Shown: piece by piece, positions 60,556 to 64,000 of the stretch | Layout of the letters: each line of letters begins with the position of its first letter | How positions within the stretch are numbered: position 1 is the first letter of the stretch | Origin: Pterobdella sp. o SKG-2022 | Lineage: Eukaryota > Annelida > Clitellata > Hirudinida > Piscicolidae | Assembly: GCA_964035795.1 (NCBI GenBank) | Contig: OZ038321.1 | Span: forward strand, 28,391,022-28,455,021 | Direction of reading: 5' to 3' | DNA: 64,000 nt | Program-made: the position numbers and the translations under genes | The notes under the pieces: model-generated | The model's database searches: none | What the model saw: only the letters and a program-made list of their open reading frames with translations | What the model was told of the DNA's origin: nothing

Positions 60556-63280
60556 GAAACTATAAAACGTTCAGATTTTTATTTATAAAATGAAGTCATA
60601 ATGTCCCCTAGAGATTAACTGCCTTTCAAGCACATAGGGCACCCTTCACAAGGTTTTCTTCTCATTGTCATACGGTCCACTTTCAGTTACTGCAGAAGTG
60701 GCTTCATGTAAAAGACTGAGAACAATGTGTTATGCAGGCTTTTAATTTCCCTTCGTCATCTTCCTCCCACCTCATCTCTACCAGTTTCTTCTGTATAGAT
60801 TTCATTACAACAGGTACTTTTTTTATATTTACAATGTTGTGATGATGAGTTGTCTTTTGTTGCAGACCTTATTTAAGATGTTGCCTTCGAGGGTGTGTTT
60901 CCTATTCCATTGTTTGTAAGTAGTGATATCATCCATATAACTGATTTCAATGTTTTATTTCTTAAATAACAGTTAGACATCCTTTAACCAAGAATATTTG
61001 GTTTTATGTAGAATCATCATTATCCACAAGCAGGCGTTAGATTTAAAATGATTAGAACGTTGCCATGACAATCTCTTCAAGTTTTTAAACATGACTTGAT
61101 AATGTCAGTTCGATTTGCAAAAGCTTCAAGATGTTTCAAAAAAATTTGAAAAGCTCTGATGGACAACACAATATTACCCACAACAGTTTGTAGACAACAA
61201 CGATGACGATCATTGCTTGTAAACAACAACAACAAGCGTTAACACCAATATTGTGAATAATTAGCTAATTAATATTGTGAATAATTAGTTGATACCAATA
61301 GTTATTTAAAGGTAATATCGTTAATGAAACTATTAGTTAAGCATAACCATTGTAGCAATAGAATACCAACATTTGAGACCAAAGTTTGTGAGATTACTGA
61401 AATTATTTGTAAAAAATTTATACACAGAATTCAAAGTCTTCAAAACAATTCATTAAAAAAAATCTCAAAATAGGTTGAATCAAAAATTTAAATTCATTGG
61501 AATAATGTCAGAATTTAACTCCATCAAAACAGCTCACACTACAACCAAAGTTTTTTTTTCTAGCCATTCAACACCTCACAATCGAAACATTACTCAAACC
61601 TTCACATAAAAGCACTATGATATGAGTGTCAACATACCAATGCAAAAGCTTTGAATGACAGAACAGAAGTGTTTTTTATTGAAATTAAGGGAGGTTAATT
61701 TGCATTTTTAAATGCTGATTTAAAATTGTGAAGTAGAGAAGACTTTTGAGTTTTTCAGTTATCAGTACTTGGGATTAATGATTTTTGAACGCTGATTAAT
61801 TTTATTTGAGTCATAAATTTGATTTATGATGGTTGTGTGAGCTTTCAAACAGCCCATAAGTAAATGTATTGAAAATAGAACAAGTTCGTTTAACTGCAAA
61901 GCTTTTCATGATAATAACTAAACTTTTTAAGCACGCGATTGCACTTTGAATTATGAGACTCACTCAAAGCTTTTCAACTAAATCTATAATCCCTTGCGTT
62001 GTTTTTACGTGATAATGGTGCGTTTTTTTGATTAATTTTTTTAAATCAAAACTTCAATCTCCGTTTATCACCATCTCATTTTGCCACAATTAACAAACTC
62101 ATAAAATGCTTTCAACGCATGAAAATCTTTGAAGCAACGATGCCAAAAACAAACACGAAGTTTAAACATGGAGTTGTGTATTAAAAACAAAGTCACATAG
62201 GAGTTTGGATAACTTCAAATGAGACAGATTCCAGATATATTTTTTGTCTTTAAAAAATCAAATTTTTCGGTAAATTCAATTATGAGCTTGTGGAAATTTT
62301 AAACCATAGATCTCGAGCTTAAGTATATTAATGAACATAGAAATTTTCTGAATTTCTCAATAACTTCACTAATAATTCATGTTTGAACTTATCGAAAGTT
62401 TAAGTGTTCAGAATATTAAATGTATCTGAGAGTTGTCTCATCTTGAAGCTTATACAAACCATGGAACACTTGAATCAAATAACAAATATGGCTACTCTAA
62501 GACAACTTTTCCGATCTCTCCCATATCGTCTTCAGGAAACTAACCTTATTCATCTGAGAATCATATGAACTATATATCCAAAAGCCTTGTTCCCCCATCA
62601 ATATTGAGCAGAGTTTTAATTCACATTTACAAAACTTGTGATTTACATTGAAGAGCAAAAGTTCTTATATATATTGCCCTCAATAGCAAACACTTTCCAA
62701 GGTGTTTCATACATGAAAGACATTTTCTTTTTCTTGGCAATTTAATGTCTGATCTCAAATTGCTTTAGTCACACTGTAGCATTTCATAACTTCTCAAAAA
62801 TTATCTGCTCCCATCAATTCTCAACTTACCGGCAGGTAATTACTTTTATTTTTTGTGTGTAATTAGTACTTTCAAGCTTAAAATCAAATTATCCGCCATG
62901 AAACTTCAAGTTTTAAAATGCCTCGAGGCTTTACCACACTGCCAACCTCAAGTGCACAAAGTTGTTACAACAGTGCAAACCTACATGGCTTTAGGATCTT
63001 CAGTGCCATAATTTCAATTTTATAAAGATCAAAGTTTATATAAGCAACTTGTAAACGAATAAATTACTTGATTGAATTTAACTTTTAAAAAACTAAAAGT
63101 TGACACAACGGATATTCAATGGGCGATAAAAGCATTGCTTAAAAGTGAATTTACATTACATTAATGTCATTTAACAAAGCTGATATTACATTGAAGAGAG
63201 ATGTGGCAATACGGCATATAACCATGCATTGTCGTACTGTTGCTTTGTGACCAACAATAACATTGCCACAACGTTACAAC
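60556..63280. other. Intergenic, no supported gene
   Basis: AT-rich. On the minus strand about 60940 a frame reads ISYMDDITTY, about 490 bp upstream of the LINE block. That is the expected distance of a YxDD catalytic motif, but the sequence between does not look like reverse transcriptase, so I leave it out of the element. Confidence 0.4.
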
Positions 63281-63442
63281 ACAAATGTAATGCGCTTTTC
63301 CTTATGGATCAAAGCGCTTGCTACAAATTTAATGTAGCGAAAACACACTGTGGAACAGGTGCTAATTGTCGGCCCACGCGGGATCGAACCCGGTAACTTT
63401 AGACAATTAGTCTAATGCTCAACCATTGATCTATAGGGACCG
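63281..63442 (-). mobile_element. tRNA-headed SINE with AGCGC...GCGC 3' stem
   Basis: The minus-strand head 63442-63362 is tRNA-like: GGTCCCT, D-arm, TTAGA-CTAATTG-TCTAA (anticodon AAT) and CGGGTTCGATCCCG with the same 6-nt T-loop as the 17.3-kb SINE. The two heads are clearly related, and both continue GACAATTA. The bodies then differ: here the 3' part is AAGCGCTTTGATCC then AAGGAAAAGCGCATTACA, resembling the LINE-derived tails of L2-dependent SINEs. Confidence 0.6.
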
Positions 63443-63802
63443 GCATAAAAACACCAATGGCGGTTTTGAGCTTATTAAAATATCAATTTTGTGGAATATT
63501 AATAATTTTTAAACCTGGACGATGCTCAAAGGATTGTTTTTCTTCAATATTATTATTGTTGAAACTGTTCAAATTTCAACCAATGCTCTTTTTATGAAAT
63601 TCTATTCTTATTATTATAAGTATAATTATAATTATTATTAAAACCAATACAATTATAAGCGTGAAATTGCCATCCTTACATCAAACAAAAACCACACCAA
63701 AACATAAAAACAAACCGCGAAATGAAAAATAAATGCAAAATAATTAGAGAAAAAAAAATCAAAAAATAAAAATTGAAAAAAAACTCTAAAAACGGGGCTT
63801 AC

Positions 63803-63874
63803 CTCTTTTGCAACTGCTTCGACACACACACCAAATCTGTTAAATAGCACTTTGCGCGACATATTTCTATACAT
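63803..63874 (-). CDS. Candidate first coding exon, unknown
   Basis: The minus strand opens with ATG (63874, or an in-frame ATG at 63862) and reads MSRKVLFNRFGVCVEAVAKE up to a good donor (AAAGAG-GTAAGC), phase 0. No family is recognised and no following exon was identified downstream on the minus strand. Confidence 0.35.
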
Positions 63875-64000
63875 TCCTCAGACAATTGTACATTTAGGCA
63901 ATTTACAAATTATCTGAAGTTTTGGGTGAATCTTTATTACCTGTTGGTTTAGGTGATAGGGTGTTTTGACTTCTCACACATGTGTTGTTTGATTATGATC

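Noticed and set aside
63362..63442. Functional tRNA-Ile(AAT) gene
   Set aside because: Same 6-nt T-loop and SINE-like continuation.

Overview
This is eukaryotic nuclear DNA from an AT-rich animal genome. Coding is split into short, GC-richer exons with GT-AG introns, and the window holds metazoan-only families: a muscle troponin T, two rhodopsin-type neuropeptide receptors and S1-family digestive proteases. Tandem repeats and decayed retroelements are abundant. The gene set fits a bilaterian invertebrate; I favour a lophotrochozoan (annelid- or mollusc-like), but the sequence alone does not fix the phylum.

Layout. 1.0-12.0 kb, minus strand: four exons of a neuromedin-U/pyrokinin/CAPA-type receptor (TM1 to TM5 plus part of the third cytoplasmic loop). 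TM6-TM7 lie off the left edge. Its first intron is about 7.9 kb and holds a 412-bp (TG)n tract. 12-21.8 kb: mainly non-coding, with minisatellites, one copy of a dispersed 160-bp repeat and a complete tRNA-derived SINE. 21.9-27.7 kb: a 5.8-kb G/T-rich minisatellite with a 21-bp unit and internal higher-order duplications. 29.9-35.9 kb, minus strand: two tandem secreted chymotrypsin-fold proteases, each 7 exons and exactly 269 residues, with matching intron phases. Between them lie a 346-bp (TTAC)n tract and an 18-copy 20-bp repeat. 36.8-37.4 kb, plus strand: a single-exon AK1-type adenylate kinase. 41.2-42.3 kb, plus strand: a single-exon, highly divergent FMRFamide-receptor-like GPCR. 45.7-47.9 kb: a broken Penelope-like retroelement flanked by short inverted repeats. 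49.25-49.43 kb: a perfect spacerless 182-bp palindrome. 50.9-55.9 kb, plus strand: troponin T in 11 coding exons, including a 15-nt microexon, with a tRNA-Gly(GCC) gene antisense in its first intron. 56-64 kb: mostly non-coding, with a CR1/L2-like LINE remnant, a second tRNA-headed SINE and a few candidate orphan exons.

The genes are independent units and not an operon. The two proteases form a recent duplicated pair with similar promoters (TATA box about 33-40 nt and an AGATAAG motif 80-130 nt upstream of ATG). The other genes are neighbours without an evident functional link. Exon boundaries were placed by hand from splice consensus, phase continuity and family alignment; no transcript evidence was available.
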